From: JBCCRH01 sp039208045
Lineage (GTDB): Bacteria; Bacteroidota; Bacteroidia; Chitinophagales; Saprospiraceae
Reading direction: 5' to 3'
Assembly: GCA_039208045.1 (NCBI GenBank)
Contig: JBCCRH010000347.1
Location: forward strand, 1 to 6,786
DNA length: 6,786 bases
Positions 6,668 through 6,786 of the stretch are shown here, piece by piece (within the stretch, counting starts at the first letter, position 1; the number at the start of each line of letters is the position of its first letter). The notes under the pieces are model-generated. The model made no database searches, was not told the origin of the DNA, and worked only from the letters and a program-made list of their open reading frames with translations. Position numbers and translations under genes: made by a program.

Positions 6668-6692
6668 AGGGTAGATGAACGCCTTTCTACCC
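6668..6692 (+). terminator. Weak hairpin after the regulator gene
   Basis: GGGTAGA (6669-6675) pairs perfectly with TCTACCC (6686-6692) around a 10-base loop, 13 bases after the stop codon. Only AATTTGT follows instead of a T run, so it is a poor intrinsic terminator. It could still protect or end the transcript. The rest of 6656-6786 shows no gene. Confidence 0.3.
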
Positions 6693-6767
6693 CAATTTGT
6701 ATGCCTTACCTATATCTCATACGCTTTTCCACCATCATCAGCACCTTTTTCACATTCCCCACACAGT

Positions 6768-6784
6768 TTATTAGCGTCTAATAA
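6768..6784. repeat. Palindrome at the window edge
   Basis: TTATTAG and CTAATAA are perfect 7-base arms around CGT. It could be an operator or a small hairpin of whatever lies beyond the window. With no neighbouring gene visible, nothing more can be said. Confidence 0.3.
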
Positions 6785-6786
6785 GT

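Noticed and set aside
6708..6776. Reverse-strand open frame near the right end
   Set aside because: An in-frame stop lies just upstream at the window edge, leaving under 25 codons with no recognisable content.

Overview
The window looks like the chromosome of a member of the Bacteroidota. Three things point there. Two upstream regions carry the phylum's TAnnTTTG promoter element. The gene starts have A-rich leaders and no Shine-Dalgarno motif. The largest gene has the two-component-regulator-propeller / Y_Y_Y / AraC architecture that is largely a Bacteroidota speciality. A family-level guess (for example Saprospiria) would be speculation. All convincing genes lie on the + strand.

Left part (1-2663). 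A short-chain dehydrogenase/reductase (53-922) has its own TAnnTTTG promoter at 5-12. It is followed by about 220 bases without a gene, filled by a long imperfect hairpin element (935-1098). Next come an AraC-type transcription factor (1147-2067) and, 11 bases later, a three-helix membrane protein of unknown function (2079-2663). An SDR next to an AraC regulator suggests local control of the reductase, but this is inference.

Middle (2706-3299). The front half of a Crp/Fnr-type regulator is present, but its reading frame is broken near 3020 and its DNA-binding half is gone. The remnant ends at a perfect 20-bp palindrome (3087-3106). The palindrome overlaps the -33 element of a good Bacteroidota promoter (-7 element 3126-3133), and a second dyad sits at the predicted transcription start. 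The leader that follows carries two REP-like hairpins in inverted orientation (3168-3247).

Right part (3300-6655). A 148-residue soluble protein of unknown function, possibly a small beta-barrel, overlaps by ATGA the start of a 970-residue membrane regulator. That regulator has a signal peptide, a periplasmic propeller region, a Y_Y_Y domain, one transmembrane helix and a cytoplasmic AraC DNA-binding domain. It has no histidine kinase or receiver domain, so it looks like a membrane-anchored one-component version of the hybrid two-component (HTCS) regulators. The two genes probably form one operon driven from the palindrome-controlled promoter. The last 130 bases hold a weak hairpin and a palindrome at the edge, with no gene.
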